The translations under genes were made by a program, and so were the position numbers. Positions 1 to 10,966 of a stretch of 64,000 nt of DNA are shown here, piece by piece. Below the pieces are notes generated by a model. The model ran no database searches. It saw nothing but the letters and a program-made list of their open reading frames with translations, and was not told the DNA's origin. The DNA comes from Pectobacterium sp. CFBP8739 (GTDB lineage: Bacteria; Pseudomonadota; Gammaproteobacteria; Enterobacterales; Enterobacteriaceae): positions 58,891 through 122,890 of the forward strand of contig NZ_JACDRR010000014.1 of NCBI RefSeq assembly GCF_013449375.1, in the 5' to 3' direction. The number at the start of each line of letters is the position of its first letter. Position 1 is the first letter of the stretch.

Positions 1-1401
<1,401 letters not shown>

Positions 1402-1433
1402 TGTGTTCTTCTGCTAGTTAATTCTTGCCTATT

Positions 1434-1474
1434 GCGGCCTTATCCCATCAAGGTAAGGCCGCATTTTTATTTTA
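1434..1474 (+). terminator. Rho-independent terminator of obgE
   Basis: A perfect 9-bp stem (1434-1442 with 1454-1462, GCGGCCTTA/TAAGGCCGC) is followed by a T-rich run to about 1474. It lies between convergent obgE and dacB, and the T-rich run overlaps the dacB stop codon. Confidence 0.9.
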
Positions 1475-2905
1475 ATTGTTCTGATAAATGTCTTTGTAAA
1501 GGCGACTTTCAAATCGTACCAAAGGAATGCGGCGTTCGCGCTGGTCTTCTGGTGGTACGGCATAACCGGACAGAAATTGAACGAATGCCATGCGCTGGCC
1601 ACTCGCGGTGGTGATGAAGCCTGCCAGATTATATACGCCCTGTAGTGCCCCTGTTTTCGCTGAAACCTTACCATCAACGCCAGCTTCATGCAGACCGCCA
1701 CGATAGCGCAGCGTGCCGTCATAACCGGAAAGTGGAAGCATGGTGATGTAATTCAATTCATTATCGTGCTGTGCGATGTACTGCAATACCTGCATCATCG
1801 TTTCTGGCGAAATCAGGTTGTGCCGTGACAGGCCTGAACCATCAACAACAATGCTGTTTCCTAAATCCACACCGGCTTTCTGGCGCAGGATCTGGCGCAC
1901 GGCATCCGCGCCGGCGCGCCATGTACCCGGCACGCTAAAACGTTCATGCCCAATGGTACGGAAAACCGTATCGGCAATCATATTGTCCGATTTTTTCAGC
2001 ATGATAGTGAGCAGATCGTGCAGTGGAGCAGACTGTGTCTGAGCCAGCACGCTCCCCGCGGATCCTGGCTGCGTCTGACGACGAAGGCTGCCCTTGATGC
2101 GAATATCGGCCTGCTGTAACTCATCTTTAACAATCGCGCCAGCATAACTGGCCCCATCCTGAATCGCGAACGCCAGTGGAAGCGGTTCTGTACGCTGAGT
2201 CAAACAGCCTGTAAGCGTAAAGCGATTTAGTTCTCCAGGAACCACATCCAGTTCGCAGTATTGCGCATCAGATGAGCCCTTAGCCAGCGTACGGACCTCG
2301 CTGAACATTTGCACTGGATAATAGGAGGCGACGCGGATAAACGCGTTGTTACCCGCTTTAGGCGCGCTGTAGAGTGAGACGGAGAAGCAGTTACGATCGA
2401 CAATCGCGGCACTTGGTGGGGCGCTGAAGCACTGCGTCATGTCGTTCCAAGGCCAGCCCGGCGCTTTATCGTGACTGGCGAATACCGAAGTATCGATTAG
2501 CACATCCCCTGCGATTTCCTGTATCCCGCGCTTTCTTAATTCTTGCACCATGTTCCGTATTTGCTGGCGCTTAAGTGTTGGATCGCCGCTAAACCGCACG
2601 ATGAGGTTACCGTTTAGCATACCGCTGGTGACAGGGCCATGGCTTTCCATCGTAGTGATGAATCGATAGTCTGGACCCAATTGTAGTAATGCAGCTAATG
2701 CGGTTATCACTTTTTGTGTACTGGCGGGAAGCGCCATTTGCTGGCTATTGAAGGCCATACTGGGTGTTGTTGAGCCAACTTTTTGTACCAATAGCGCCAG
2801 ATTGGCACCGTCTGGTAAATATTGGCGATGATCCTCAACTGAAGCTGCATTGGCATGCAGAACAAAAGCGCAGGCAAGTCCGGTAACAATCGATGAAAAA
2901 CGCAT
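1472..2905 (-). CDS. dacB: D-alanyl-D-alanine carboxypeptidase/endopeptidase PBP4
   Basis: Periplasmic penicillin-binding protein that trims D-Ala from pentapeptides and cleaves DD-crosslinks in peptidoglycan. A signal peptide covers about residues 1-20 (hydrophobic core, then ANA-A). The three active-site motifs of the penicillin-recognising fold are present: STQK at 62-65, SDN at 306-308 and KTG at 417-419. The long insertion between the first two motifs is typical of class C/PBP4. The length of 477 residues matches the family. It is transcribed on its own, divergently from greA, as in E. coli. Confidence 0.97.
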   Translation of the reverse strand: MRFSSIVTGLACAFVLHANAASVEDHRQYLPDGANLALLVQKVGSTTPSMAFNSQQMALPASTQKVITALAALLQLGPDYRFITTMESHGPVTSGMLNGNLIVRFSGDPTLKRQQIRNMVQELRKRGIQEIAGDVLIDTSVFASHDKAPGWPWNDMTQCFSAPPSAAIVDRNCFSVSLYSAPKAGNNAFIRVASYYPVQMFSEVRTLAKGSSDAQYCELDVVPGELNRFTLTGCLTQRTEPLPLAFAIQDGASYAGAIVKDELQQADIRIKGSLRRQTQPGSAGSVLAQTQSAPLHDLLTIMLKKSDNMIADTVFRTIGHERFSVPGTWRAGADAVRQILRQKAGVDLGNSIVVDGSGLSRHNLISPETMMQVLQYIAQHDNELNYITMLPLSGYDGTLRYRGGLHEAGVDGKVSAKTGALQGVYNLAGFITTASGQRMAFVQFLSGYAVPPEDQRERRIPLVRFESRLYKDIYQNN

Positions 2906-2969
2906 AATCTCAGCTAAGAACGGGGTAACGTGTGGTCATACTACGGCGCAACAAGGTCTAAAGTAAACG

Positions 2970-2998
2970 ATGACCCTCATGGAACTCTGGGGTAAAAT
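2970..2998 (+). promoter_or_regulatory. Putative sigma70 promoter of greA
   Basis: ATGACC (2970-2975) and TAAAAT (2993-2998) are separated by exactly 17 bases and lie just ahead of the greA leader hairpin. Each hexamer has four or five consensus bases. The call rests on sequence only. Confidence 0.55.
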
Positions 2999-3022
2999 AC
3001 GTATCAAAATGCAAAACCGCTG

Positions 3023-3063
3023 CCAGCCTAGAAATTTTATTCTGGGGCTGGTTGCTTTTGCTT
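3023..3063 (+). promoter_or_regulatory. GraL-like leader terminator of greA
   Basis: Within the greA leader a stem (CCAGCC 3023-3028 with GGCTGG 3046-3051, extended by AGAA/TTCT at 3030-3033 and 3040-3043) is followed by a T-rich tract. In E. coli the greA leader makes the short GraL RNAs by termination at such a hairpin. The position (about 120 bases before the ATG) and form fit that arrangement. That it yields a stable sRNA here is inferred. Confidence 0.6.
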
Positions 3064-3173
3064 TATGTCCAGTGAGGACTGGCACGTTGCAGAGACTCCG
3101 TCGCCTTTGATTTTTAGCGCGTCAGGATGACGATTATTTGAGTCTTACGGACTTTTTTAGAGGTATAGACAAT

Positions 3174-3650
3174 ATGAAACAATTTCCGATGACCTTGCGT
3201 GGTGCTGAAAAATTGCGCGAAGAGCTTGACCACCTGAAATCTGTGCGTCGACCTGAAATTATTGCAGCCATTGCCGAAGCGCGTGAGCACGGCGATCTGA
3301 AAGAAAATGCAGAATACCACGCCGCACGTGAGCAGCAGGGCTTTTGTGAAGGGCGCATTCAAGACATTGAAGCGAAGCTGTCTAACGCACAGGTTATCGA
3401 TGTCACGAAGATGACGGCGAACGGGCGTGTTATTTTTGGCGCAACGGTAACCGTGATGAACTTGGATAACGAAGAAGAACAAACCTACCGGATTGTTGGC
3501 GATGATGAGGCGGATTTTAAGCAGAATCTGATCTCTGTGAATTCCCCGATTGCGCGTGGTCTGATCGGCAAAGAGGAAGATGACGTTGTGGTCATTCGTA
3601 CGCCGGGCGGCGACGTGGAATATGAGATCCTGAAGGTCGAATATCTATAA
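3174..3650 (+). CDS. greA: Transcript cleavage factor GreA
   Basis: Binds the RNA polymerase secondary channel and stimulates cleavage of backtracked RNA. The 158-residue product has the N-terminal coiled coil with the acidic tip (about residues 1-75; the DLKENAEYH stretch is typical) and the C-terminal FKBP-like domain. It is nearly identical to E. coli GreA. The ATG at 3174 matches the conserved start ([10 protein letters not shown]). An in-frame upstream start at 3138 would add residues absent from relatives. Confidence 0.98.
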   Translation: MKQFPMTLRGAEKLREELDHLKSVRRPEIIAAIAEAREHGDLKENAEYHAAREQQGFCEGRIQDIEAKLSNAQVIDVTKMTANGRVIFGATVTVMNLDNEEEQTYRIVGDDEADFKQNLISVNSPIARGLIGKEEDDVVVIRTPGGDVEYEILKVEYL

Positions 3651-3697
3651 ATTTTGCTGGGTTGTTGATTAAAACAGCAAAAATTGTAAAGAAAAGA

Positions 3698-3720
3698 AAA
3701 AGGCCGCTTGCGGCCTTTTC
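3698..3720. terminator. Bidirectional terminator between greA and yhbY
   Basis: A stem AAAAGGCCG/CGGCCTTTT with a CTTG tetraloop has an A-run before and a T-run after it, so it can stop transcription on both strands. It lies between the convergent greA and yhbY. Confidence 0.9.
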
Positions 3721-3778
3721 TCTAACCGAGAGGCATGGCACCTTTCCGTTAAAACTGAGTATCCTGAAATAAAAAGTG

Positions 3779-4072
3779 TTATCGTGGTAACACAATTTTA
3801 CGTTCTTTCGCAGGACGGTACAGCACCAGCGTGTGGCCGATGACCTGAACGTTAGCGGCACCCGTTTCACGAACAATGGCCTCGACAATCAAGGCTTTGG
3901 TTTCACGGTCTTCTGTCGCTACTTTTATCTTGATCAGTTCGTGATGCGCTAATGCTTGTTCGATCTCCGCCAGAACACCTTCGGTGAGACCGTTATTGCC
4001 CAGCATGACAACCGGTTTTAGCGGATGTGCCAAGCCTTTCAGGTGTTGTTTTTGTTTATTACTTAGGTTCAT
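3779..4072 (-). CDS. yhbY: Ribosome assembly RNA-binding protein YhbY
   Basis: A 97-residue CRM-domain protein associated with pre-50S particles. The sequence begins MNLSNKQKQHLKGLAH and carries the conserved glycine-loop region LGNNGLT near residues 24-30, which marks the CRM RNA-binding surface. The length equals the E. coli protein. It is divergent from rlmE, as in other enterobacteria. Confidence 0.96.
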   Translation of the reverse strand: MNLSNKQKQHLKGLAHPLKPVVMLGNNGLTEGVLAEIEQALAHHELIKIKVATEDRETKALIVEAIVRETGAANVQVIGHTLVLYRPAKERKIVLPR

Positions 4073-4215
4073 TGTGTTTTTTACTTAGGTTGGGATTGAA
4101 AACGGGTCATTCTACCGCCATCTCATGATTATAACCAATTTGACTGTTCTGATTGGTAATATGTGAGAAGTTTCTCCCCACCACGAGCGTGTTACTGAGA
4201 ATAGTTGGAAAATCG

Positions 4216-4845
4216 ATGGCGAATAAAAAGCGTTCTGCAAGTTCCAGTCGCTGGTTGCAGGAACACTTTAGCGATAAATATGTGCAGCAGGCCCAGAAAA
4301 AAGGGCTGCGCTCGCGTGCTTGGTTTAAACTTGACGAAATACAGCAGAGCGACAAACTGTTTAAACCCGGTATGACGGTTGTGGATTTAGGCGCTGCACC
4401 TGGCGGTTGGTCACAGTATGTGGTCACGCAAATCGGTGGAAATGGTCGAATTATCGCGTGCGATATTTTACCGATGGATCCGATTGTCGGCGTCGATTTC
4501 CTGCAAGGGGACTTTCGTGATGAACTGGTCCTCAAAGCCTTGCTCGAAAGGGTTGGCGATAGCAAAGTTCAGGTGGTGATGTCTGACATGGCCCCTAACA
4601 TGAGTGGTACTCCAGCCGTTGATATTCCGAAATCGATGTATCTGGTTGAATTAGCACTTGGTATGTGTCGGGATGTATTAGCGCCAGGCGGAAGTTTCCT
4701 GGTGAAAGTGTTTCAGGGAGAAGGTTTTGATGAATACCTACGGGAAATTCGCTCCCTGTTTACGAAAGTGAAAATTCGTAAACCAGACGCCTCACGTGCC
4801 CGGTCTCGTGAAGTGTATATTGTAGCGACAGGGCGGAAACTGTAG
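4216..4845 (+). CDS. rlmE: 23S rRNA 2'-O-methyltransferase RlmE (U2552)
   Basis: Methylates U2552 of 23S rRNA in the 50S particle and is heat-shock induced together with ftsH. The 209-residue product has the SAM-binding motif DLGAAPGGW at 57-65. The catalytic K-D-K-E set falls at exactly the E. coli numbering: K38, D124, K164 and E199. The ATG at 4216 gives the conserved [10 protein letters not shown] start; an upstream in-frame start at 4153 is not supported. ftsH follows 47 bases later and is probably cotranscribed. Confidence 0.98.
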
Positions 4846-4892
4846 TACCCTAACGCTGTTTTTTAACACAGTTGTAATATGAGGTTAATCCC

Positions 4893-6842
4893 TTGAGTGA
4901 CATGGCGAAAAACCTAATTCTCTGGTTAGTCATCGCAGTGGTGCTGATGTCTGTTTTCCAGAGCTTTGGGCCCAGCGAGTCGAATGGCCGTAGGGTGGAT
5001 TATTCAACCTTCTTGACTGAAGTGAATCAGGATCAGGTCCGTGAAGCACGTATTAACGGGCGTGAGATCAGTGTTATCAAAAAAGACAGCAACAGATACA
5101 CGACTTACATTCCTGTCAATGACCCCAAGCTACTGGATAACCTGCTAACGAAGAATGTGAAAGTCGTTGGTGAACCACCGGAAGAGCCAAGCCTGTTGGC
5201 TTCTATCTTTATTTCCTGGTTCCCGATGCTGTTACTGATTGGTGTCTGGATTTTCTTCATGCGCCAAATGCAAGGTGGCGGCGGTAAAGGTGCCATGTCC
5301 TTCGGCAAGAGCAAAGCGCGTATGTTGACTGAAGATCAGATCAAGACGACGTTTGCGGATGTAGCCGGTTGCGACGAAGCGAAGGAAGAAGTTAGCGAAC
5401 TGGTCGAGTACCTGCGTGAACCTAGCCGTTTCCAGAAACTGGGCGGTAAGATTCCCAAAGGCATTCTGATGGTCGGCCCGCCGGGAACCGGTAAAACGCT
5501 GCTGGCGAAGGCGATTGCTGGTGAAGCAAAAGTGCCTTTCTTTACGATTTCCGGTTCTGATTTCGTTGAAATGTTTGTCGGTGTCGGTGCTTCTCGCGTT
5601 CGTGACATGTTCGAACAGGCGAAGAAAGCCGCGCCTTGTATCATCTTTATCGATGAAATCGACGCCGTTGGCCGTCAGCGTGGAGCAGGTTTAGGCGGTG
5701 GTCACGATGAACGTGAACAAACGCTGAACCAAATGCTGGTTGAGATGGACGGTTTTGAAGGCAACGAAGGCATTATTGTTATCGCGGCGACGAACCGTCC
5801 CGATGTGCTTGATCCAGCTTTGTTGCGTCCCGGTCGTTTTGATCGTCAGGTTGTGGTTGGCCTGCCGGATGTTCGCGGTCGTGAACAGATTCTGAAAGTG
5901 CATATGCGTCGCGTACCGTTGTCTCCCGATATCGATGCGTCAGTGATTGCACGTGGTACGCCTGGCTTCTCTGGTGCGGATTTGGCTAACCTGGTTAACG
6001 AAGCCGCCTTGTTCTCCGCTCGTGGCAACAAACGCGTTGTTTCGATGGTTGAATTCGAGAAAGCGAAAGACAAAATCATGATGGGTGCCGAGCGCCGTTC
6101 CATGGTTATGACTGAGAAGCAGAAAGAATCGACGGCCTATCATGAAGCGGGCCACGCTATCATCGGTCGTCTGGTGCCAGAGCACGATCCCGTTCATAAA
6201 GTGACGATCATTCCACGTGGTCGTGCGCTGGGCGTGACGTTCTTTCTGCCTGAAGGTGATGCGATCAGCGCCAGCCGTCAGAAATTGGAAAGCCAGATCT
6301 CCACGCTGTACGGCGGTCGACTGGCCGAAGAAATCATTTACGGTGTGGAACATGTTTCGACTGGTGCGTCTAATGACATCAAAGTCGCCACGTCCATTGC
6401 TCGTAACATGGTGACGCAGTGGGGCTTCTCTGAGAAATTGGGTCCATTGCTTTATGCGGAAGAAGAGGGCGAAGTATTCCTCGGCCGTTCTGTAGCAAAA
6501 GCCAAGCACATGTCAGATGAAACGGCGCGTATCATCGATCAGGAAGTGAAATCGCTGATTGAACGTAACTACGTGCGTGCTCGTGAGTTGTTGATGGCCA
6601 ATATGGACATCCTTCACTCAATGAAAGATGCGTTGATGAAGTATGAAACCATTGATGCGCCGCAGATTGACGACTTGATGGGGCGTAAGAAAGAGGTGCG
6701 TCCGCCAGCGGGTTGGGAAGCGTCTCGTTCTGACAACGATTCCGGCAACGGCAGTGGGACGCCAAAAGCTCCTACGCCAGTGGATGAGCCGCAAACGCCT
6801 AATCCTAGTAACACCATGTCTGAGCAAGCGGACGACAAATAA
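4893..6842 (+). CDS. ftsH: ATP-dependent zinc metalloprotease FtsH
   Basis: Membrane-anchored AAA+ hexameric protease that degrades LpxC, sigma32, SecY and other substrates. Two transmembrane segments (about 8-25 and 103-123) flank a periplasmic domain. The AAA module has Walker A GPPGTGKT at 195-202, Walker B IIFIDEID near 250-257 and the second region of homology. The zinc motif HEAGH is at 417-421. The start is taken as TTG 4893 because GAGG at 4881-4884 is correctly spaced for it. The ATG at 4902, which gives the E. coli-annotated MAKNLILW start, is the alternative. The C-terminus is a low-complexity polar tail. Confidence 0.97.
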   Translation: MSDMAKNLILWLVIAVVLMSVFQSFGPSESNGRRVDYSTFLTEVNQDQVREARINGREISVIKKDSNRYTTYIPVNDPKLLDNLLTKNVKVVGEPPEEPSLLASIFISWFPMLLLIGVWIFFMRQMQGGGGKGAMSFGKSKARMLTEDQIKTTFADVAGCDEAKEEVSELVEYLREPSRFQKLGGKIPKGILMVGPPGTGKTLLAKAIAGEAKVPFFTISGSDFVEMFVGVGASRVRDMFEQAKKAAPCIIFIDEIDAVGRQRGAGLGGGHDEREQTLNQMLVEMDGFEGNEGIIVIAATNRPDVLDPALLRPGRFDRQVVVGLPDVRGREQILKVHMRRVPLSPDIDASVIARGTPGFSGADLANLVNEAALFSARGNKRVVSMVEFEKAKDKIMMGAERRSMVMTEKQKESTAYHEAGHAIIGRLVPEHDPVHKVTIIPRGRALGVTFFLPEGDAISASRQKLESQISTLYGGRLAEEIIYGVEHVSTGASNDIKVATSIARNMVTQWGFSEKLGPLLYAEEEGEVFLGRSVAKAKHMSDETARIIDQEVKSLIERNYVRARELLMANMDILHSMKDALMKYETIDAPQIDDLMGRKKEVRPPAGWEASRSDNDSGNGSGTPKAPTPVDEPQTPNPSNTMSEQADDK

Positions 6843-6871
6843 TTCGCCTGCGATTGATATCGGTAACTCAC

Positions 6872-6899
6872 AAAACCCCAGCTCAGGCTGGGGTTTTTT
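6872..6899 (+). terminator. Rho-independent terminator after ftsH
   Basis: An 11-bp stem AAAACCCCAGC/GCTGGGGTTTT with loop TCAG ends in a T-run. It separates ftsH from folP, although read-through to folP is likely because no strong promoter is obvious in the 60 bases after it. Confidence 0.93.
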
Positions 6900-6959
6900 A
6901 CTGGGAATGCTCTTCGAATCACCTTTCATGCTAACAACACCAGAATGCGGAGGTAAATC

Positions 6960-7793
6960 ATGCAACTGGTTGCCAGAGACTCAACGCTGGATCTTTCCTG
7001 CCCACGTATCATGGGTATTCTTAACGTCACGCCGGACTCTTTTTCCGATGGCGGAAAACACAACAAGCTTGATGCGGCATTACTGCATGTTCAGGAGATG
7101 GTTAACGCGGGTGCGGCCCTGATCGATATTGGTGGTGAATCAACGCGCCCTGGGGCGGATGAGGTGAGCACGGAAGAAGAGTTGGAACGTGTGGTACCTG
7201 CCGTTGAGGCCATCGCTAAGCGGTTTGATGTCTGGATCTCGGTCGATACTTCAAAGCCGGAAGTCATGACGGCGTCAGCGCAGGCAGGCGCACATCTGAT
7301 TAATGATATTCGCGCTTTGCAAGAGCCCGGCGCGCTGGAAGCGGCGGCGGCAACGGGGCTACCGGTGTGCCTGATGCATATGCAGGGGATGCCGAGAACC
7401 ATGCAGCATAAACCGCATTATGATGACCTGATGCAGGACATCGGAAATTTCTTGCAGCAGAACATTGATCGCTGTGTGAACGCCACTATTCCGAAAAGTA
7501 AGCTATTGCTGGATCCTGGGTTCGGATTCGGTAAAAATCTTGCCCATAATTATGCGCTTCTGGCTCGCCTGAGCGAGTTACACCGTTTTGAACTGCCGCT
7601 TCTGGTAGGGATGTCGAGGAAGTCCATGATTGGACAACTCCTCAATGTGCCGCCTGCACAGCGTGTTCATGGCAGCGTCGCCTGCGCTGTGATCGCGGCG
7701 ATGCAGGGAGCACAAATTATTCGTGTACACGATGTTAAAGAAACGGCTGATGCCATGCGCATTGTTGAGGCCACCCTTTCTGCGAAGGAATAA
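6960..7793 (+). CDS. folP: Dihydropteroate synthase
   Basis: Condenses p-aminobenzoate with hydroxymethyl-dihydropterin diphosphate in folate synthesis; the target of sulfonamides. The 277-residue TIM-barrel protein has the diphosphate-loop signature [14 protein letters not shown] near the N-terminus, the [10 protein letters not shown] motif near residue 56 and the late SRK motif (MSRKS, about 220). It lies 7 bases before glmM, as in E. coli, so the two are cotranscribed. Confidence 0.97.
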   Translation: MQLVARDSTLDLSCPRIMGILNVTPDSFSDGGKHNKLDAALLHVQEMVNAGAALIDIGGESTRPGADEVSTEEELERVVPAVEAIAKRFDVWISVDTSKPEVMTASAQAGAHLINDIRALQEPGALEAAAATGLPVCLMHMQGMPRTMQHKPHYDDLMQDIGNFLQQNIDRCVNATIPKSKLLLDPGFGFGKNLAHNYALLARLSELHRFELPLLVGMSRKSMIGQLLNVPPAQRVHGSVACAVIAAMQGAQIIRVHDVKETADAMRIVEATLSAKE

Positions 7794-7800
7794 AAACGAG

Positions 7801-9138
7801 ATGAGTAACCGCAAATATTTTGGTACCGATGGCGTACGTGGCAAGGTCGGCGATACGCCGATTACCCCTGATTTTGTGCTTAAACTGGGTTGGGCTGCGG
7901 GGAAAGTGCTCGCACGACATGGTTCTCGTAAGATTATTATCGGCAAAGATACCCGTATTTCTGGTTACATGCTGGAGTCTGCGTTGGAAGCTGGGCTGGC
8001 CGCTGCGGGTTTGTCGGCTTCTTTTACCGGCCCGATGCCTACGCCTGCGGTTGCTTATCTGACTCGTACGTTCCGTGCAGAAGCAGGCATCGTTATCTCT
8101 GCTTCTCATAATCCGTATTACGACAACGGGATTAAATTTTTCTCCATTGACGGCACCAAGCTGCCGGATGAGGTAGAAGAAGCGATCGAGGCTGAACTGG
8201 AAAAACCGCTGACGTGTGTTGAATCTGCTGAATTAGGCAAAGCCAGCCGCATTGTTGACGCTGCCGGGCGCTACATCGAGTTTTGTAAGGGCACGTTCCC
8301 GAGCGAACTGAGCCTCAATGGTTTAAAGATTGTCGTCGATTGTGCCAATGGTGCGACCTATCATATCGCCCCCAGCGTATTGCGTGAACTTGGTGCTAAA
8401 GTCATCGCGATTGGCTGTGAACCGGATGGTATGAATATCAATGAAGAGTGCGGGGCGACCGACGTCAGGCAGCTACAGGCTCGCGTACTGGCTGAGAAAG
8501 CGGATGTTGGCCTCGCGTTTGACGGCGATGGCGATCGGCTCATCATGGTCGACCATTTGGGCAACAAGGTCGATGGCGATCAGATTCTGTATATCATCGC
8601 CCGTGAGGCATTACGCCAGGGGCAACTGCGCGGCGGTGCAGTGGGCACGTTAATGAGCAACATGGGGCTTGAGGTGGCGTTAAAGCAGTTGGGTATCCCG
8701 TTTGCTCGCGCCAAAGTGGGTGACCGCTATGTATTAGAAATGATGCAGGCAAAAGGGTGGCGGATTGGTGCGGAAAACTCCGGTCATGTGATCCTGCTGG
8801 ATAAAACCACGACGGGTGATGGTGTGATTGCCGGTTTGCAAGTCCTTACCGCGATAGTGAGAAACCATATGAGCCTGCATGATCTATGTAGCGGTATGAA
8901 GCTGTTTCCACAGGTCCTAGTCAATGTACGGTTTACGGGTGAAAACGATCCGCTGGAAGACAAAGATGTGCAGCAGATTACGCAGGATGTGGAAAAAGAA
9001 TTGGCCGGACGCGGGCGGGTTCTGCTGCGTAAATCCGGTACTGAGCCGCTTATCCGCGTCATGGTTGAGGGTGAACACGAAGAGACCGTCATCGCGTTGG
9101 CAAACCGTATTGCCGATGCGGTGAAAGCGGTCAGTTGA
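7801..9138 (+). CDS. glmM: Phosphoglucosamine mutase
   Basis: Converts glucosamine-6-phosphate to glucosamine-1-phosphate for UDP-GlcNAc synthesis. The 445-residue product has the phosphoserine loop ISASHNP with the active serine at 102, the Mg-binding DGDGD motif near residue 240, and the C-terminal phosphate loop ([10 protein letters not shown]). The ATG at 7801 is conserved ([11 protein letters not shown]). An upstream in-frame start at 7723 overlaps folP and is rejected. Confidence 0.98.
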   Translation: MSNRKYFGTDGVRGKVGDTPITPDFVLKLGWAAGKVLARHGSRKIIIGKDTRISGYMLESALEAGLAAAGLSASFTGPMPTPAVAYLTRTFRAEAGIVISASHNPYYDNGIKFFSIDGTKLPDEVEEAIEAELEKPLTCVESAELGKASRIVDAAGRYIEFCKGTFPSELSLNGLKIVVDCANGATYHIAPSVLRELGAKVIAIGCEPDGMNINEECGATDVRQLQARVLAEKADVGLAFDGDGDRLIMVDHLGNKVDGDQILYIIAREALRQGQLRGGAVGTLMSNMGLEVALKQLGIPFARAKVGDRYVLEMMQAKGWRIGAENSGHVILLDKTTTGDGVIAGLQVLTAIVRNHMSLHDLCSGMKLFPQVLVNVRFTGENDPLEDKDVQQITQDVEKELAGRGRVLLRKSGTEPLIRVMVEGEHEETVIALANRIADAVKAVS

Positions 9139-9170
9139 GGGGCTTTTTGATTCACCAATCAGGTAGATAA

Positions 9171-9212
9171 GGCTTTCGATAGGCCGCTTGTGTCGAAAGC
9201 CGCTGTTTTTTT
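9171..9212 (+). terminator. Rho-independent terminator after glmM
   Basis: A 9-bp perfect stem GGCTTTCGA (9171-9179) with TCGAAAGCC (9193-9201) is followed by GCTG and a run of seven T. Confidence 0.9.
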
Positions 9213-9389
9213 CTGCAATCAACCTGCTGTGACCAAATTACCCTTGCGTACGTTACATCCTTTAGTTAGTATTCAGACCCGCTTGATAAGGGATGTTCGA
9301 GACATCTAACTTGCGGAATGACGCGCGGTTTACCGCCAGAATATAGCATTCTCCATGAGACATGGGGAAAACGGTTAACAGGTACGACT

Positions 9390-9722
9390 ATGTACGAAGC
9401 TCTATTAGTGATTTTCCTGTTAGTATCGATCGGGCTGGTTGCCTTGATCATGCTTCAGCAGGGTAAAGGTGCTGATATGGGAGCGTCGTTCGGAGCAGGT
9501 GCTTCTGCCACTTTGTTCGGTTCGAGCGGCTCTGGTAATTTCATGACCCGCATGACGGCGATACTGGCGACCCTGTTCTTCATTATCAGCCTCGTATTGG
9601 GCAACCTAAGCTCGCTGCAGAAAAAAGGCGGCGCTTGGGACAACCTGAGCCAGCCTGAAAAAGCCGAGCAGACGACAACGCCTGCTGCGCCTTCAACGCC
9701 GGCGAGTGACATTCCGAAGTAA
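9390..9722 (+). CDS. secG: Preprotein translocase subunit SecG
   Basis: Small inner-membrane subunit of SecYEG. The 110-residue product has two hydrophobic helices (about 3-21 and 52-72) separated by the conserved polar loop LQQGKGADMGASFG. The C-terminal tail is rich in Pro, Thr and Ala, as usual. The ATG at 9390 (MYEALLVIFL) is chosen by homology; upstream in-frame starts are not conserved. The tRNA-Leu gene lies 25 bases downstream, probably in the same transcript. Confidence 0.97.
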   Translation: MYEALLVIFLLVSIGLVALIMLQQGKGADMGASFGAGASATLFGSSGSGNFMTRMTAILATLFFIISLVLGNLSSLQKKGGAWDNLSQPEKAEQTTTPAAPSTPASDIPK

Positions 9723-9747
9723 GCGTTTTAAAGTAGTAATTGTGATG

Positions 9748-9833
9748 CCGTGGTGGTGGAATTGGTAGACACGCTACCTTGAGGTGGTAGTGCCCGATTG
9801 GGCTTACGGGTTCAAGTCCCGTCCTCGGTACCA
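9748..9833 (+). tRNA. leuU: tRNA-Leu (anticodon GAG)
   Basis: A class II tRNA with a long variable arm, an anticodon stem CTACC/GGTAG around TTGAGGT, the T loop TTCAAGT and an encoded CCA. It matches E. coli leuU in sequence and in its place after secG. One difference stands out: acceptor position 5 is T opposite T68, where E. coli has an A-U pair. Ends are accurate to within one base. Confidence 0.95.
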
Positions 9834-9840
9834 ACATAAA

Positions 9841-9873
9841 AAAAATAGACGTCAATCGACGTCTATTTTTTTG
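9841..9873. terminator. Bidirectional terminator after tRNA-Leu
   Basis: A stem AAAAATAGACGTC (9841-9853) with GACGTCTATTTTT (9858-9870), loop AATC. With runs of A and T on the two sides it can end both the secG-leuU transcript and the minus-strand island operon. Confidence 0.9.
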
Positions 9874-9897
9874 TCTTTAATTTACTGTCTCAGTGCC

Positions 9898-10914
9898 TTA
9901 CAGGCGCACCAACTGCTTGCCAAAGTGTTTGCTGGCTAATAAGTCGATAAAGGCTTGAGGCGCATTCTCTATTCCCTCAATAATGTTTTCTCGATATTTT
10001 AACTGCCCTTGCTCCACGGCATCCAATAGCCAGATATTTGCTTCCGCATAGTCTTTGAACCATTCCGTCACAAGAAAAAAGCGGCTTAGCGGGGCGTCGG
10101 GTAAAGAAGAGAAAAATGCTACCGTGCTGGATGCGTCAACGTCAGGATCCTGATTGTATTGTGCCGCACTGCCACAGACGGGGACTCTTGCGCCTTCGTT
10201 AAGCAGTTTGGCAACAAAAAGTGAAACCCTGCCGCCAACGTTTTCAAAATAGATATCAATTCCGTTAGGGCAGGCAGCCCGTAAGGCGTGATTTAAGTCA
10301 TCTTCTTTATAATTAATGCAGGCATCAAAGCCTAATGTGTCAACGACATAGCGACATTTCTCTTTGCTTCCAGCCAGACCGACAACCCGACACCCAGCCT
10401 GTTTACCTAACTGACCGACGACGGAACCTACGCCCCCTGATGCGGCGGAAACCACCAGTGTCTCTCCCGCTTTGGGTTTGGCAATTTTGTTCATGCCAAA
10501 ATAAGCGGAACGTCCCGGTGTGCCCACCACGCCGAGAAAAATAGAAGGTGACAGATCCGTTGGCGGCAGGCGATGCGTAATAAAATCCTGCGGCGTACCG
10601 ACATAGTATTTCTGCCAGCCTGAAAAGGTGAACACACAATCTCCAACCTTAAAGTGTGGGTTCTTCGTTGCTACAACGTAGCCTACCGTTTCACCTTGAA
10701 TCACTTCTCCCTGTTTGATTGGGCTCACATAGGCTGTGTTCTTGTTAAGCCGTGGGCGCGTATAAAGGTCAATAGATAGCCATTTGTTTTCAACCAGATA
10801 TTCGCCGGGCTGTAGTGCATTGATATGGCGTTCTTCGAGCCTGAAATCCTCTAGTTGCGCAGGGCCATCAGGATGACGATTCAGTACAATCAGCTTGTTT
10901 TCTAACGGACTCAT
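9898..10914 (-). CDS. NADP-dependent oxidoreductase, MDR superfamily (CurA/YncB type)
   Basis: A zinc-free medium-chain reductase of the leukotriene-B4-dehydrogenase/CurA group, which reduces enone double bonds with NADPH. The nucleotide-binding signature SAASGGVGS lies in the middle of the chain, followed by the AGSKEKC region that contacts the NADPH phosphate. The 338-residue length is normal. ATG 10914 is preferred because AGGGA lies upstream of it on the minus strand; ATG 10935 has no such site. It is the last gene of the minus-strand island run, 52 bases after the membrane-protein gene. It could tailor an unsaturated polyketide, or be an unrelated housekeeping enzyme; relatives are common outside such clusters. 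Confidence 0.85.
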   Translation of the reverse strand: MSPLENKLIVLNRHPDGPAQLEDFRLEERHINALQPGEYLVENKWLSIDLYTRPRLNKNTAYVSPIKQGEVIQGETVGYVVATKNPHFKVGDCVFTFSGWQKYYVGTPQDFITHRLPPTDLSPSIFLGVVGTPGRSAYFGMNKIAKPKAGETLVVSAASGGVGSVVGQLGKQAGCRVVGLAGSKEKCRYVVDTLGFDACINYKEDDLNHALRAACPNGIDIYFENVGGRVSLFVAKLLNEGARVPVCGSAAQYNQDPDVDASSTVAFFSSLPDAPLSRFFLVTEWFKDYAEANIWLLDAVEQGQLKYRENIIEGIENAPQAFIDLLASKHFGKQLVRL

Positions 10915-10966
10915 AATATTCCCTATATTTATCATTTATTCGGTGATGCACTACCTGTTGAGTGAC

